NCBI GenBank assembly: GCA_016199665.1
Contig: JACQGG010000020.1
Coordinates: forward strand, 1 to 37,634
Length of the DNA stretch: 37,634 nucleotides
Reading direction: 5' to 3'
From: Acidobacteriota bacterium
GTDB taxonomy: Bacteria > Acidobacteriota > UBA6911 > JACQSX01
Shown here one piece after another: positions 9,037-17,859 of this stretch. The first letter of the stretch is position 1. Every line of letters begins with the position of its first letter. The notes below the pieces were generated by a model. It did no database searches and was not told the origin of the DNA. It saw nothing but the letters and a program-made list of their open reading frames with translations. The position numbers and the translations under genes were made by a program.

Positions 9037-10455
9037 TTATGGCTTGTAAAGCGCTGGCACGTTGTCCCGCAGCACGAAAATGCTGAGAAATTTGGAAAGG
9101 GCAAAGCGAAACGAATCGTAATCCCTCATGTAGTCATAGAGAATTCGCGGACGCAGGTTGAAGCGAAGATGTGCATAACGTCGAATCTTGTCCAGTTCCT
9201 CACGCGTCATCCCTTGAGGAGCATAGGTCACCTTGTCGGTCGACAATAACGTGAAGTCAAAATTCGCTGGCAACTCTCCATTCTCTTCAATTATATGGTA
9301 GACCTCAGTTCCCGGAAGCGGCAGGAGGCAGGAAAATGCAGCCCGATAGAGACGCAGGGAACAAGCGAATTGGATTGTCTCCATCATTTCTTCGCGCGTC
9401 TCGGTCGGATAGCCCAGGATAAAATATCCGATAGGACGATAACCGCACTGGTACAAAAGGTCGACCTGAGCCCGGATCTCATCTTTAGTCAGCTTCTTCT
9501 TCATGATCTTCAGGATTCGGTCGGAACCGGATTCAATGCCGACCGCCACCCGGGCGTCAAAACCGGCTTTTTTCATCAGCAGCAGAAGTTCACGACTGAT
9601 TGAATCAAGGCGAATCCCATTGGGGAGCGTGAACTTGACCTTCAAGCCCCTTTCCAGAATCGCGTTGCAGAACTCTTCCACAAAGCCGGCGTGCATGGTA
9701 AAGACTTCATCGTAGACCACAAAATGACGCGTACCGTGATTCTTGTAGAGGTACATCAGCTCGTCCATGGTCACTTCAAACGGGCGGCGGCGGAATTTGT
9801 ACCCGGCGATAATCCAGACGGAACAAAAGCTGCAGTGAAACGGACACCCGCGACTTGTGATAAAGGGCGCCGCTCCTTCACCAATCATGTTTCCGTGCCC
9901 TGCGTAGCTCTCCGGCGGTATCAAGTCCCATGCGGGCATACCCAGTTCTTCCAGGTCTGAATAATAGACCGGGGAGTTGTGGAAGACCTTCCCATCCTCT
10001 CTCCATATCAATCCCGGAATTTCCGGAAACGGCTTTGTTTCGCCCCCCCAAAGGTTATTCAACAGTTGCGGCAAGCCGACTTCCGCTTCGCCCTGAATGC
10101 CATAATCTGCATCTTTGAGGAGCTCCAGGCTTTCCACAGGCAGCGCCGATGGATGCGGCCCTCCGATCATCGTCACAATATTGGGATCGACTTCCTTGGT
10201 CAGACGGAGACCCTTCTGGACCTCTGCCAAACCCAAGGACCAAGTCGTGAAACCGACCACGTCGGGCTTCTGGGATCGAACAATGTTGGAAAATGCGGAA
10301 TCGGTAATCTGCGTGTCCCGGACGCGGTCCACGATACTCACGTCATAATCATGCCTTCGCAAAGCTGTGGTCAGATAGCCCAGCCCGATCGGAGGAAATT
10401 TTTCCAGCCCAAAATATTTTCCTTTGGGAGGAACTACCAGCATGACCTTCTTCAT
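9037..10455 (-). CDS. B12-binding-domain radical SAM protein (canonical CxxxCxxC)
   Basis: The protein has 472 residues. Residues 1 to about 140 form a cobalamin-binding-like Rossmann domain (start MKKVMLVVPPKG, then MIGGPHPSALP; no clear DxHxxG motif). The radical SAM barrel follows, with SRGCPFHCSFC placing the [4Fe-4S] ligands at C204, C208 and C211. Later segments VAVGIESGSDRIL and IGYFILGYPTETREEM are typical of the BchE/HpnP-like branch. Members methylate unactivated carbons or rearrange substrates, often lipids or sugars. In a polysaccharide cluster, sugar or lipid modification is plausible but unproven. The ATG has a good GGAG site 7 nt upstream. A candidate promoter lies at 10545-10572. 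The gene ends 35 bp before the GT4 start. Confidence 0.9.
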   Translation of the reverse strand: MKKVMLVVPPKGKYFGLEKFPPIGLGYLTTALRRHDYDVSIVDRVRDTQITDSAFSNIVRSQKPDVVGFTTWSLGLAEVQKGLRLTKEVDPNIVTMIGGPHPSALPVESLELLKDADYGIQGEAEVGLPQLLNNLWGGETKPFPEIPGLIWREDGKVFHNSPVYYSDLEELGMPAWDLIPPESYAGHGNMIGEGAAPFITSRGCPFHCSFCSVWIIAGYKFRRRPFEVTMDELMYLYKNHGTRHFVVYDEVFTMHAGFVEEFCNAILERGLKVKFTLPNGIRLDSISRELLLLMKKAGFDARVAVGIESGSDRILKIMKKKLTKDEIRAQVDLLYQCGYRPIGYFILGYPTETREEMMETIQFACSLRLYRAAFSCLLPLPGTEVYHIIEENGELPANFDFTLLSTDKVTYAPQGMTREELDKIRRYAHLRFNLRPRILYDYMRDYDSFRFALSKFLSIFVLRDNVPALYKP

Positions 10456-10544
10456 GGTCAGTCTCCTTCAGTTGCCAACGGAGGCGCCCGGCTGGAGTCC
10501 GAAATTCCTAATTTCCAACAGGATACCACCCACCCCAAGTCTTG

Positions 10545-10572
10545 TGTATGCCAGAACTGGAGTCGGTGTCAA
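10545..10572 (-). promoter_or_regulatory. Candidate sigma-70-type promoter upstream of the radical SAM gene
   Basis: Reading the minus strand, a perfect TTGACA (10567-10572) is followed after 16 nt by CATACA (10545-10550) with a TGG directly before it, as in an extended -10. It lies about 90 nt upstream of the ATG at 10455, inside the 253-bp gap 10456-10708. The rest of that gap contains a GC-rich dyad and no convincing gene. The match is by eye only. Confidence 0.45.
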
Positions 10573-10708
10573 CAAGAAACTACGCCGGGCCGCCCCGGGG
10601 CATTATTTGGCGGCATTCCGGGACCGCATTGCCGGCGTCGCCCGGCGGGTCGGCACGCCGCTCGGCCTGAGCCTGAGTACGACAAGACAGACCCAAACGG
10701 TTGATCCG

Positions 10709-10987
10709 CTACGATGGCTGCTTCGGCTTGACCCCCTGGCTCACCAGCTTCATCCGGATGTACTCACGAACCAGCTCGATTGGAACTTCGGCCGTTGCAT
10801 AGACGGTCTTGCAGCGGTCGCATTGCCGGTCACGCGCTCTAAACTCCTGAACCGGCAATACTTTATTGATCTCCAACTGTTCATATTCCTTCATGCGAAT
10901 CAACTGCGTCTGCATGCCCAGGTCATAAAAATTGATTGTGTGATTGTTTGTTTCACCGCAATGGGGACACTTAAATGAATTGATCAT
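10709..10987 (-). CDS. Small zinc-ribbon protein resembling the NrdR zinc finger
   Basis: The protein has 92 residues. An N-terminal CPHCG and a later CDRC give four Cys ligands in a zinc-ribbon arrangement. The stretch around FRARDRQCDRCKTVYATAE resembles the second knuckle of the NrdR repressor zinc ribbon, but the NrdR ATP-cone domain is absent and the remainder is a short helical tail. It could bind nucleic acid or act as a small adaptor; the function is not known. The start at 10987 is chosen because GGAGC lies at proper spacing before this ATG. A longer frame from 11017 has no better site. It sits in the polysaccharide cluster, downstream of the UDP-sugar dehydrogenase and upstream of a gap with its own candidate promoter. 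Confidence 0.75.
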   Translation of the reverse strand: MINSFKCPHCGETNNHTINFYDLGMQTQLIRMKEYEQLEINKVLPVQEFRARDRQCDRCKTVYATAEVPIELVREYIRMKLVSQGVKPKQPS

Positions 10988-11077
10988 AATTAGCTCCGTC
11001 ATCTGCCCTAAACTCATGGATCATCGGGAGTTAATGATCGTAGGACAAGGCCGCATTGCCCGTGTGCCAGCGGTGGC

Positions 11078-12430
11078 TCATTCGCCAACCAGCAAACGGA
11101 GCTCGTCAAGAAACTCCTGCGACAGGCGCGCGCCATCGCCACGCCCCACGGCCAGATACACCGTTCCTTCGGGCAGAGAGCCCTGATCCAGCCAGCGCCA
11201 GCAGTCTACCACGATGAAAGGGTTCTTCTGGGGCCATCTCAGGCTTCTTAATTCCGGCAGTTCGTTAGTGACCACCAGAACGTTCGCCGAACCAACACAT
11301 TGCTGCAGACTGTCGCAGTAGGTGACCGAACCGGACAGAGACGGCATCGACTTTGCGTAAACCGAAGGGTCATAGACGAACACCGGGACATTCCGCTCGA
11401 GCAGCGACCGTGCAAGGCCCAGACCGAAAGAGCACTCGGTAACGTCGGTATGAAGTTTGTAACTCAGACCAGCCACACCCACGGTCATACCCGGCTGATA
11501 GCGCGACAGCGCCAGATCAACCAGTTCCCTGGCTCGAAGCTGATTGGACTCATGAACGGTCCGGGCCAAGCTGGCCTTCCGTCCCACCTTCTCCGCCACA
11601 TAGAGCATCGCCAGGTTGTCGCGAGGGAAGCAGGGACCTCCATACGGGATGGCTCCTTTCAGGAAGCGCGCTCCTCGGTTTCTGTGGCCAAGCGCCTCGG
11701 TGACGGAATCTACATTGGCGCCCGGCAGATTCTGACACACGTCGGCAATCATGTTGGCGAAGGTGACCTTGGTTGTGTCGAGACAGTTGGAAGCGAGCTT
11801 AGTCACCTCAGCATCGATGAAACTCATCTTCAGGATAGGCGGATTGTTCTCGCACAACTGGCGATAGATGCCTTCGATAACGGTGGCCGCCTTCAAGTCG
11901 GAAGATCCAATGAGCGCGTAATCCGGGCGCAACAGTCCCGACAGGACGTCGCCCAAAGCGATGAACACAGGGCTATAACAAAATCCAAAGCCTTCGTCGC
12001 AGCGCTTTCCCGATTTCCTTTCAATGAAAGGCTGCAGCACGTACTGCATCGAACCCGGAACGACGGTGCTGGTCAGCGCGATCACGTGGTAATCCTTTTT
12101 ACGCGACAGGGGCCCGGCTATCTCCTCAAGGGCCCTACAAACGTACTTCAGGGAAAAGCTGCCCCGGGTCGTGCTGGGCGTCGGCACGATAATGAACGTG
12201 ACCTGGGAAGACTGTATAGCTTTGTCATAATCCATCGTGGCAGTGAGCCGGGGGGCCGCCGAAGCCAGGAGTTCCTTCAAACCCGGCTCCACGAGCGCGC
12301 ATCGCCCATTCTGAATATCCTCGACGACTGCCGCATTGACATCCACTCCCATGACGTTGAAACCGCGGTGCGCCAGCGAAGTCGCCAGACACATCCCCAG
12401 CTTACCCAGACCCACAACTGAAATATCCAT
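11078..12430 (-). CDS. UDP-glucose/UDP-N-acetylglucosamine-type 6-dehydrogenase
   Basis: The protein has 450 residues, normal for the UDP-glucose/GDP-mannose dehydrogenase family. The N-terminal NAD-binding motif is VVGLGKLGMCLA. The central domain has ASNCLDTTKVTFAN, containing the conserved Lys and Asn. The catalytic cysteine is C267 in YGGPCFPRDN. The C-terminal UDP-binding domain begins near TVGVAGLSYKLHTD, a variant of the usual GLAFKxxTDD. It oxidises C6 of a nucleotide sugar to a uronate with two NAD+. The choice between UDP-Glc, UDP-GlcNAc and UDP-ManNAc cannot be made by eye. The Gfo/Idh plus DegT pair elsewhere in the cluster would favour a UDP-GlcNAc-type substrate, as in the Wbp/Wlb pathway, but this is inference. 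Confidence 0.92.
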   Translation of the reverse strand: MDISVVGLGKLGMCLATSLAHRGFNVMGVDVNAAVVEDIQNGRCALVEPGLKELLASAAPRLTATMDYDKAIQSSQVTFIIVPTPSTTRGSFSLKYVCRALEEIAGPLSRKKDYHVIALTSTVVPGSMQYVLQPFIERKSGKRCDEGFGFCYSPVFIALGDVLSGLLRPDYALIGSSDLKAATVIEGIYRQLCENNPPILKMSFIDAEVTKLASNCLDTTKVTFANMIADVCQNLPGANVDSVTEALGHRNRGARFLKGAIPYGGPCFPRDNLAMLYVAEKVGRKASLARTVHESNQLRARELVDLALSRYQPGMTVGVAGLSYKLHTDVTECSFGLGLARSLLERNVPVFVYDPSVYAKSMPSLSGSVTYCDSLQQCVGSANVLVVTNELPELRSLRWPQKNPFIVVDCWRWLDQGSLPEGTVYLAVGRGDGARLSQEFLDELRLLVGE

Positions 12431-12465
12431 CCCAGTTCTCTCCGCGCTGTTGAATGATCCGATGG

Positions 12466-13467
12466 TTATGATTTCTGATCGGCCGCCGCCTTGTTATGTC
12501 GGTACCAGTCCACAGTCCGCCTCAGTCCCTCGCGAAGCGACGTCGCAGGGCGCCAACCAAGACACCGGGCCATGCGACCAACATCGAGAGTCTTGACCCG
12601 TTGCCCATCCGGCTTGCTGCTGTCATAGGCGATCTCCCCGGTGTAGCCCACAACGTCGGAAAGAGTCTCCACCAGTTCCCGGATGGAAGTCCCTCTTCCG
12701 GGGCCCACGTTGACTGGCGCGGGATCATCATAAACCTCCGCCGCCCGCAGCACGACTTGCGCACAATCTTCGACGTACAGAAAATCCCTGACGGGCCGAC
12801 CGCTTCCCCAGACCTCAATCCGGGCCGCACCTTGCTCCTTCGCCTCAACAAATCTTCGTATCAGCGCCGCAACGACGTGCGACCGGTCGGGGTGAAACGT
12901 GTCACGCGGCCCGTACAGATTGGCCAGGATCAAATGAACGGCATTGAACTGATATTGCTCATAGTAGATCATCCCCTGAACGATCATCATCTTCTTGGAA
13001 AGGCCGTAGTGATAAACCGACTTGTGCGGAAAGCCCTTCCAGAGGTCATCCTCGTTCATGGAGTCCCCAATATCCCCGGGATACGAACAGGCCGTCCCGG
13101 TCACAACAACCTTGGCAACACCTGCAAGGCGCCCCGCTTCCAGCATGTTGGCGCCCATTACCAGATTGTCATAATAAAGCTTTGCCGGGTTCACCTGCAT
13201 CATGCCCAAGCCGCCTCCGTAGGCAGCCCCATGAATTACAAGGTCCGGCTGGAAATTGTCTAGGCAAGCTTTGGCTTCCGCGAAATTGACAAGGTCATAT
13301 TCGTGGCGCCGGGGAGCAAACGTCTCGCACTTGAACCCTGACAGGACGTCGACAATATGGCTGCCCAGGAAGCCGGCTCCCCCCGTCACCAGAACTTTCT
13401 TGTGCCTCCAAAAGGCCGGACGCAGCATCCCTCCATCTTGCGCCGGAGCGGCTGTCGTGTCAGGCAT
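12466..13467 (-). CDS. Extended SDR resembling GDP-L-fucose synthase / GDP-colitose synthase
   Basis: The protein has 333 residues. After a short N-terminal extension it has VLVTGGAGFLGSHIV for NAD(P) binding, a TGTACSYPG serine-region strand and the catalytic YGLSK. NLYGPRDTFHPDRSHVVAAL and VWGSGRPVRDFLYVEDCA closely follow the GDP-L-fucose synthase (Fcl) pattern. Fcl and the related ColC epimerise at C5 (Fcl also at C3) and reduce the C4 ketone of GDP-4-keto-6-deoxy sugars. It overlaps the upstream SDR by 8 bp, which supports the start at 13467 through coupling; a later ATG at 13428 is possible. Proximity to the His-type DegT dehydratase (14426-15703) makes a ColC-like role attractive. No gmd is present in the window. 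Confidence 0.85.
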   Translation of the reverse strand: MPDTTAAPAQDGGMLRPAFWRHKKVLVTGGAGFLGSHIVDVLSGFKCETFAPRRHEYDLVNFAEAKACLDNFQPDLVIHGAAYGGGLGMMQVNPAKLYYDNLVMGANMLEAGRLAGVAKVVVTGTACSYPGDIGDSMNEDDLWKGFPHKSVYHYGLSKKMMIVQGMIYYEQYQFNAVHLILANLYGPRDTFHPDRSHVVAALIRRFVEAKEQGAARIEVWGSGRPVRDFLYVEDCAQVVLRAAEVYDDPAPVNVGPGRGTSIRELVETLSDVVGYTGEIAYDSSKPDGQRVKTLDVGRMARCLGWRPATSLREGLRRTVDWYRHNKAAADQKS

Positions 13468-14389
13468 TGGCGTAGGGGCGCTGGATGCTTACGGTGGAGA
13501 GGCCCTTGATCAACTCATCGAGTCCGCACTCGATGGAAACCGTGGTGTCGTAACCCAGATTCCGAATCTTTTCGTAACTCACTTCATAATTCCGCTTGTC
13601 CTGATCCTCGCCCTGATCGGCCCAGTAGATCAAATAGTCAATCTTCTTGCGGATCAGGTTGGCGACATCCTCTTTGCTCAAGTTCATTCGCTCGGAACCC
13701 ACATTGAAGACTTCGTTGACCATCCGGTCATAATGTTCGATGGCAAAAATAAAGGCGCGCGCAATGTCGCGCACGTGGACAAACGTGCGTTTAAAATGAC
13801 GCTCGTAAATCACCAGATAGTGATCCTGCAGCGAGCGGTAGACAAAATCGTTTATCAGCAGATCCAGCCTCAATCGCGGCGACAAGCCGAAGGCCGTGGC
13901 GAAACGAAAGGCCACCACGTTACCCGCCTCGAGAAGATGCTCCTCGGCGGCGGTCTTGGTGCGACCATAGACAGTGAGCGGTCGCAACGGTGTCTTCTCG
14001 GTGCAGATTTCCCCGACCACGGCGCCGTAATTACTTCCTGTTGAAGCAAACATTACCGGCTGGGACTTGCTGCGCACCTTGTCCACAATCCGGGTGCCGC
14101 CTAAATTAATTTCTTCGGCGGCACGCGGATCTTTGTTGCAGGCCGGGTAGCCGACGATGCCGGCAAGATGAATGATCAGGTCGACGCTCTTGACTGCATC
14201 CCTGACGCCCGACTCATCGCGAATGTCGCCTTTGATGAAGGAAAAGTTCGGGTTGATGAAATGGCTCAACATCCCCAATCCGCCGTGCAGCAGGCTGTCG
14301 TAGACGATAACGGAGTAACCCCCTTTCAGTAACTCGGGGACCAGAACCGAGCCCACATAACCGGCCCCCCCGGTAACCAAAACTTTCAA
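13460..14389 (-). CDS. NAD-dependent epimerase/dehydratase (extended SDR), TTG start
   Basis: The protein has 309 residues. It has the Rossmann motif VLVTGGAGYVGSVLV, a VDLIIHLAGIVGYPACNKDP segment, and catalytic YGRTK with the upstream Thr/Ser strand ASTGSNYG. Its length and C-terminal architecture fit nucleotide-sugar epimerases/dehydratases, but the specific reaction is not identifiable. The start is a TTG at 14389 preceded by a perfect AGGAGG at about 6-7 nt, which explains why it is used in place of an ATG. It overlaps the next SDR by 8 bp and follows the aminotransferase-like gene after 36 bp, so these three genes probably act in one sugar branch. Confidence 0.88.
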   Translation of the reverse strand: MKVLVTGGAGYVGSVLVPELLKGGYSVIVYDSLLHGGLGMLSHFINPNFSFIKGDIRDESGVRDAVKSVDLIIHLAGIVGYPACNKDPRAAEEINLGGTRIVDKVRSKSQPVMFASTGSNYGAVVGEICTEKTPLRPLTVYGRTKTAAEEHLLEAGNVVAFRFATAFGLSPRLRLDLLINDFVYRSLQDHYLVIYERHFKRTFVHVRDIARAFIFAIEHYDRMVNEVFNVGSERMNLSKEDVANLIRKKIDYLIYWADQGEDQDKRNYEVSYEKIRNLGYDTTVSIECGLDELIKGLSTVSIQRPYANA

Positions 14390-14425
14390 TTCTCACCTCC
14401 TGATAAGATTTGAAGATTGAGACTC

Positions 14426-15703
14426 CTAAATGGAGCGCATGAACTGGTGGATGCAGCGTACCAGATATTCTCTTTGCTGGTCCCCGATACCCTGGTGGTT
14501 GCCAAGGAAGAAGCCGTTTCTCAGAATGAACCTGGCATTCTTCAAGGATCCCACGCGGCGGTGTTTGAAAAGCTTCAGGCCGGGCTGCTCCGCCATGTTC
14601 CCGCCTTCGATCTGGCGCGTCTCAATTCCCTTGCGCTCCAGGAAGTCTGCCAGTTGATCCTTTGTAAACGGGGCGCCGCGCTTGACCATCAGTGCATACG
14701 CAAACGATACGTGGCGCGTCCCCGGCCTCTCGCGCGGAAGCGCTAGGCGCCTCGAGAATCTCCGTAGTTCTTCAGTCCAGAAGGCTGCGTTGCTCCGCCG
14801 GATTTCAATGAATTCCTCCAGACGCTTCATCTGCTGCAGGCCGAAAGCCCCTTGGACCTCCGTCGGGCGGAAATTGAACCCTGAGTGAATAAACAGAAAG
14901 CGGGGATCAATCTGGCGGTATCTCTTCCTCAACGCCTGCTCATTCTTTAGCTCGCGAATCCATCCGTGCGCTCGCAGGGATTTTGCGATCTCGGCATACG
15001 GCTCGTTATTGGTCACCAACATGCCACCTTCAACGGTAGTGATGTGATGCGAGAAGAAGAAGCTGAAAGTGCCCAGGTCGCCCAGGGTTCCCGCTTTCTT
15101 CCCCTTGAGCTCCGCTCCATGCGCTTCGCAAGTGTCTTCCATGATGTGCAGCCCGTGTTCCCTGGCGATTGATTTGACGGCGCCCATGTCACATGGATTG
15201 CCCAGCAGGTGCACCGGAACAATCGCTTTGGTCTTCCGCGTGATTGCCTTGCGTACCTCCGCTGGATCCAGGTTGTAGCCGTCCATCTCCACATCCACCA
15301 GCACGGGGACCGCTCCGACGTTAATGATGGGCCAGATGGATGTAGACCAGGTGACCGCGGGCACGATGACCTCATCTCCCGGCTTGATCGGGTTTTTGAC
15401 TAGGGGGCTGGCCAGGACGGAGAGTGCAACCAGATTGGCCGACGAACCTGAGTTGACCATCACGGCGCGCTTCACTCCCAAGTAAGACGCAAACTCCTCT
15501 TCAAACCGACGCACCTTCGCCCCCATGGTGACCCGTGTGCTGAGAAGCGAATCGAGCGCCTCGCAGACCTCTTCGCTTCCGTAAGGGCAGTCAATTAGAG
15601 GAATGCCCCTAACCACCTTCTGCGCTTCAAAAAGTCTGAAGTAGCGCCGAACCAGAGAAAATATGTTCTGCCTTGTCGATTCCAGACCATTCACGATCTT
15701 CAT
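14426..15703 (-). CDS. DegT-fold PMP-dependent sugar 3-dehydratase-like enzyme (Lys replaced by His)
   Basis: The protein has 425 residues with a DegT/DnrJ/EryC1 fold: VNSGSSANLVALSVLAS, GDEVIVPAVTWSTSIWPI, VHLLGNPCDMG and EDTCEAHGAE. At the position where aminotransferases carry the PLP-binding Lys, this protein has FSHHITTVEGG, with H219 in place of the lysine. The same substitution defines ColD and the E1/RfbH 3-dehydratases, which use free PMP to remove the C3 hydroxyl. The Cys-rich [2Fe-2S] segment of E1/RfbH is missing, so ColD is the closer comparison. The C-terminal GFNFRPTEVQGAFGLQQM is also of this branch. The start is the ATG at 15703; an upstream GTG at 15742 is less likely. It is probably the 3-deoxygenation step for a dideoxyhexose, with the Fcl-like SDR nearby. 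Confidence 0.87.
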   Translation of the reverse strand: MKIVNGLESTRQNIFSLVRRYFRLFEAQKVVRGIPLIDCPYGSEEVCEALDSLLSTRVTMGAKVRRFEEEFASYLGVKRAVMVNSGSSANLVALSVLASPLVKNPIKPGDEVIVPAVTWSTSIWPIINVGAVPVLVDVEMDGYNLDPAEVRKAITRKTKAIVPVHLLGNPCDMGAVKSIAREHGLHIMEDTCEAHGAELKGKKAGTLGDLGTFSFFFSHHITTVEGGMLVTNNEPYAEIAKSLRAHGWIRELKNEQALRKRYRQIDPRFLFIHSGFNFRPTEVQGAFGLQQMKRLEEFIEIRRSNAAFWTEELRRFSRRLALPRERPGTRHVSFAYALMVKRGAPFTKDQLADFLERKGIETRQIEGGNMAEQPGLKLFKHRRVGSLKNARFILRNGFFLGNHQGIGDQQREYLVRCIHQFMRSI

Positions 15704-15884
15704 AACTTCCGCCACGTGTCCCAAGCCTCGTCCAGTCAACACTCCCCCGTCGATGCGCGAATGGTATCACACCAGTGCCGCTGATGTTGAACAACGGATC
15801 GCACCGCCACCCGGCGTCGTGCCGCCGACCCAATCAAATCCGCCCCTTTCAAGGCCACCTAGAACCCGACGGCCAGTCCCATCC

Positions 15885-17852
15885 CTAGAGAAGTCTAAAA
15901 ATCTTAACAATCGGCCCCCAGTTCTTGCCGTCAGGTCTGACTTCGTAGACCTGTTCAAAGTCGCTTCCTTTGGCCCCGGCCAGCAAGGGAAGGTAAAACT
16001 CCCGGGCGTTCTTGACCAGGTAGAAGAGCAATCCGTGAAAACTGTCTTCCTGGTAGGAAGCGGCTTGTTTGTTGTTCGCCAGCGTGTCCTCTATTCCGGA
16101 CGGATCGAAGAGCCCTGTCTTTCTCGCGTCGTCATCCAGCAGAAAATGACAGTAGGCAAAACTGGAGATGACCAGATATTGGGCCCCCTGCTGCTTGAGC
16201 TGTTTCAGCGAGTAGAAGTTAAAGCGGCTGTACAGATGCCTGATGGCCGGATACCGCAGCGCTTTTTCCACCACGGCCGCCGGCATCTCCTTGGGCCAAT
16301 GGGGCTGGTCGGTCGCGTACATCGCGCTCAGCAGCGGATAAGTGGTTCGGTCCCGGACTCGTTCGAAGTACGCGTTCTTGAGCGATGCGTCAATGTGATT
16401 TTCCCAGTAGTCGGTGGCGCGCGGATTGCTCACCGCCACCGGAGCGGCCCCGGGCAGTTGGGGCCCGAGTTCAAACCAGTCCACCGCAATCCGGGTACCG
16501 GCAGGGATATGCGTGGTCACCCAGGCCACCGCAATCTCACGCGTGTCCGGCTCTGATCTTGCCGAGTCCAGCCGCGCGACCCGAACCACGGATCCCGAGA
16601 TGATAGCCAGACAGGAAAACGCCATCACCCATTTTCGCCACGCGGACGGAACACGCGAAGCCAGATCGGCGCACAGGCGGGCTGCAAGCAGGCAGAGAAC
16701 TCCAAAAGTGGCAACCAACAGATGCAGATAGCGAATACCCCATCCAGAAAGCGCAAACAGCGTCACAGCCAGGAACGAAAGGATCAAGAGATCCCGCACG
16801 GTATGCCGATAGATGGCGTACAGGATGCCTGCAACCAGCATCGCTCCCAGGAGCAATTCCTGACGGACCAGTTCTCTGGCAAACCAGATTGAGATACTCA
16901 ACATGCCCGGCCTGTAGGTCGCTCGAGATGAAATGCCCAAGACTCCTATCTGGGAGAGCTCAGAGAACTTCTGGTGAATTTCCCGGTACTGGAAGAGCCA
17001 CGCCAAATTTCCCGCAAGCGACGACGCCATCAAAGCGAGAGCCCCCCACGCCGCCGGCTTGACGACAGACCGGGCTGATCGATCCCGAACCGCGACCCAA
17101 ACGTGGGTCAGGAGAAGAGGAAACAGGAGAAACAAGCCGTGGTATTTGATCGAAATGGCTGCTCCTGCCCACAGGCTGGCCAAAACAGAATTGGAAACTT
17201 GGGGGGAATCCAGATACTGGAACAGGTAGTGGAGCGTCACCGTGCACGCCACCGCCAGAAAGATGTCGGGCAAAGCCCATTGAGAATGCCCAACCAAATG
17301 AATCATGCACATTCCAAACAGAATGGCGGCCCAACCGGTGGCAGTCGTATACAGGCGTCTGCCGACGAAAAACAGAACGACTCCCAAGCCGGTTCCTGCG
17401 ACAACGCTCAGCAGGCGTCCCAGCCAGAAAAAGGGGCTGGAGTCGACAAAATAATGCACCGCGAAATCCGAAGGCCCATGAAACCAGCCCAGCAGCATTC
17501 CGACGGCATAGTATCCTCCATAGGCAACCAGCAGGAAGTACTTGTGCAGGGCGGGATAGGTGTGATCCACGGGCAGGGGGCTCAGCCGCTGCCCCATGCT
17601 CAGAGCATCCAGGACCTGCCTGGTTTCGTCAGGGTGAAACACGGAAGGAAGTCCATAGCCCATGCCCGCAAAGCGCAGCGTAAATCCCAAAATCACCAGG
17701 ACGCACAGCAAGAGAGCGTCCTGCTTGGACCAGCAAGTGGCTGAAGCAGACTGGCGACCCATGGTCTTTTCCGATCCGGACCCTTCCTGTGCTCTTTCGG
17801 CGCCGACGGTGTTCGCCTCCTGAAAAGGCGTGGAACCGGTCTCCCTGTCCAT
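15885..17852 (-). CDS. GT-C integral membrane glycosyltransferase (PMT/GT39-like)
   Basis: The protein has 655 residues. A short charged N-terminus is followed by a first membrane helix and the loop PSVFHPDETRQ. D75 and E76 of this HPDE motif match the acidic first-loop signature of GT39/ArnT-like enzymes. About ten further hydrophobic segments follow, then a soluble C-terminal domain from about residue 470. Such proteins transfer a sugar from a polyprenyl-phosphate donor to protein or glycan on the periplasmic face. A longer frame from 17900 would overlap the upstream gene by 41 nt. The ATG at 17852 leaves a 7-nt gap and an AGAGA-like site and is preferred. Acceptor and donor are unknown. 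Confidence 0.85.
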   Translation of the reverse strand: MDRETGSTPFQEANTVGAERAQEGSGSEKTMGRQSASATCWSKQDALLLCVLVILGFTLRFAGMGYGLPSVFHPDETRQVLDALSMGQRLSPLPVDHTYPALHKYFLLVAYGGYYAVGMLLGWFHGPSDFAVHYFVDSSPFFWLGRLLSVVAGTGLGVVLFFVGRRLYTTATGWAAILFGMCMIHLVGHSQWALPDIFLAVACTVTLHYLFQYLDSPQVSNSVLASLWAGAAISIKYHGLFLLFPLLLTHVWVAVRDRSARSVVKPAAWGALALMASSLAGNLAWLFQYREIHQKFSELSQIGVLGISSRATYRPGMLSISIWFARELVRQELLLGAMLVAGILYAIYRHTVRDLLILSFLAVTLFALSGWGIRYLHLLVATFGVLCLLAARLCADLASRVPSAWRKWVMAFSCLAIISGSVVRVARLDSARSEPDTREIAVAWVTTHIPAGTRIAVDWFELGPQLPGAAPVAVSNPRATDYWENHIDASLKNAYFERVRDRTTYPLLSAMYATDQPHWPKEMPAAVVEKALRYPAIRHLYSRFNFYSLKQLKQQGAQYLVISSFAYCHFLLDDDARKTGLFDPSGIEDTLANNKQAASYQEDSFHGLLFYLVKNAREFYLPLLAGAKGSDFEQVYEVRPDGKNWGPIVKIFRLL

Positions 17853-17859
17853 AGTTCTC

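Noticed and set aside
10590-10690. GC-rich dyad considered as an intrinsic terminator after the zinc-ribbon gene
   Set aside because: Short complementary segments exist but no T-run follows on the minus strand, so termination is not supported.
11300-12421. A 373-codon plus-strand open frame
   Set aside because: It lies wholly antisense to the UDP-sugar dehydrogenase, whose motifs are clear. The translation has no recognisable domain and is a shadow of a high-GC coding strand.
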